Shown here piece by piece: positions 5,416-5,699 of a stretch of 5,699 nt of DNA; position 1 is the first letter of the stretch; each line of letters starts with the position of its first letter. The notes below the pieces were generated by a model. It saw only the letters and a program-made list of their open reading frames with translations. It was not told where the DNA came from and made no database searches. The stretch covers positions 1 to 5,699 of the forward strand of contig CAQBRY010000095.1 in assembly GCA_948762645.1 (NCBI GenBank), read 5' to 3'. The DNA comes from an uncultured Eubacteriales bacterium (GTDB lineage: Bacteria; Bacillota; Clostridia; Oscillospirales; Acutalibacteraceae). A program made the position numbers and the translations under genes.

Positions 5416-5699
5416 CGCCTTTTTCCTCCTTTAACTGATTTACTGATTTATATTGCAGTCTTATGTCTTTTTCCTTTCCGTCATATATTTCAAGAATTTT
5501 TAAGGGATTGTTTATTAATTCGTCCAAAGCAACTTTTATTCTCATTCCATACAACAATTGATAAATATTCTCTGTTGCGGAAACTGAATTATTTATTTCT
5601 TCTAAGGTTCTAAAATCTTTTTTCTGGTCTTTATTCAGACTTTCTTCAAATTATTTTGTAAACTCGATAGAATATTCTTGCGCTTCTTTATGATATTTC
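5408..5699 (-). pseudogene. Unrecognised element gene with an in-frame stop, 5' end outside the window
   Basis: Read on the minus strand from 5698, the frame gives 15 codons (KYHKEAQEYSIEFTK), then TAA at 5653-5651, then 80 open codons (FEESLNKDQKKDF... to ...QLKEEKGDE) ending at TAA 5410-5408. Composition and predicted helical character are alike on both sides of the stop, and no frame change is needed, so a nonsense mutation (for example CAA to TAA) in a once continuous gene is the simplest reading. Restart candidates after the stop (TTG codons, or ATG at 5545-5543) lack a good ribosome binding site. The 3' end overlaps the next gene as ATGAGTAA, showing it belonged to the integrase operon. 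The product is not recognised; it has no membrane segment or metal motif. The stop could also mean that the 15 codons at the edge are the end of a separate gene. Confidence 0.55.

Overview
The window is AT-rich DNA with Shine-Dalgarno-led genes and short intergenic gaps. The protein families (PHP histidinol-phosphatase, RimJ/RimL-type GNAT, an Amidase_3 lysin with an 'LSPSNQ' start, a Tn916/phage-type integrase) point to a low-GC Gram-positive bacterium, most likely a member of the Clostridia. I cannot name a genus from the sequence alone.

The left half (about 1-2554) is read on the plus strand and looks like a run of small, independent accessory enzymes. It starts with the last 29 codons of a chloramphenicol acetyltransferase. 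A degenerate spacer follows, then a metallo-beta-lactamase-fold hydrolase broken by two frameshifts. Next come an intact PHP-family histidinol-phosphatase-like phosphoesterase and a GNAT N-acetyltransferase behind a good extended -10 promoter. A 9-bp perfect hairpin (2588-2613) closes this half.

The right half (about 2700-5699) is read entirely on the minus strand and is phage or integrative-element DNA. In transcription order it holds: a partial gene interrupted by an in-frame TAA (5699-5408); a small charged helical protein (5415-5128) overlapping it; a complete tyrosine recombinase (5114-3933) with all the expected catalytic residues; a terminator (3911-3875); a 259-bp non-coding gap with a 12-bp-period tandem repeat that may be integrase arm sites; and a two-gene lysis cassette, in which the amidase (3655-2981) overlaps the holin-like gene (2984-2706) by ATGA. 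The host/element junction is probably at 2555-2705 or inside the gap 3674-3932. The other end of the element is not in the window.

No rRNA, tRNA or CRISPR array was seen. Nothing here amounts to a clearly new system. The points most worth a second look are the replaced first zinc-ligand position and half-length SPOR domain of the amidase, the two-site decay of the hydrolase gene, the nonsense codon in the right-edge gene, and the repeat-bearing gap between integrase and lysin.
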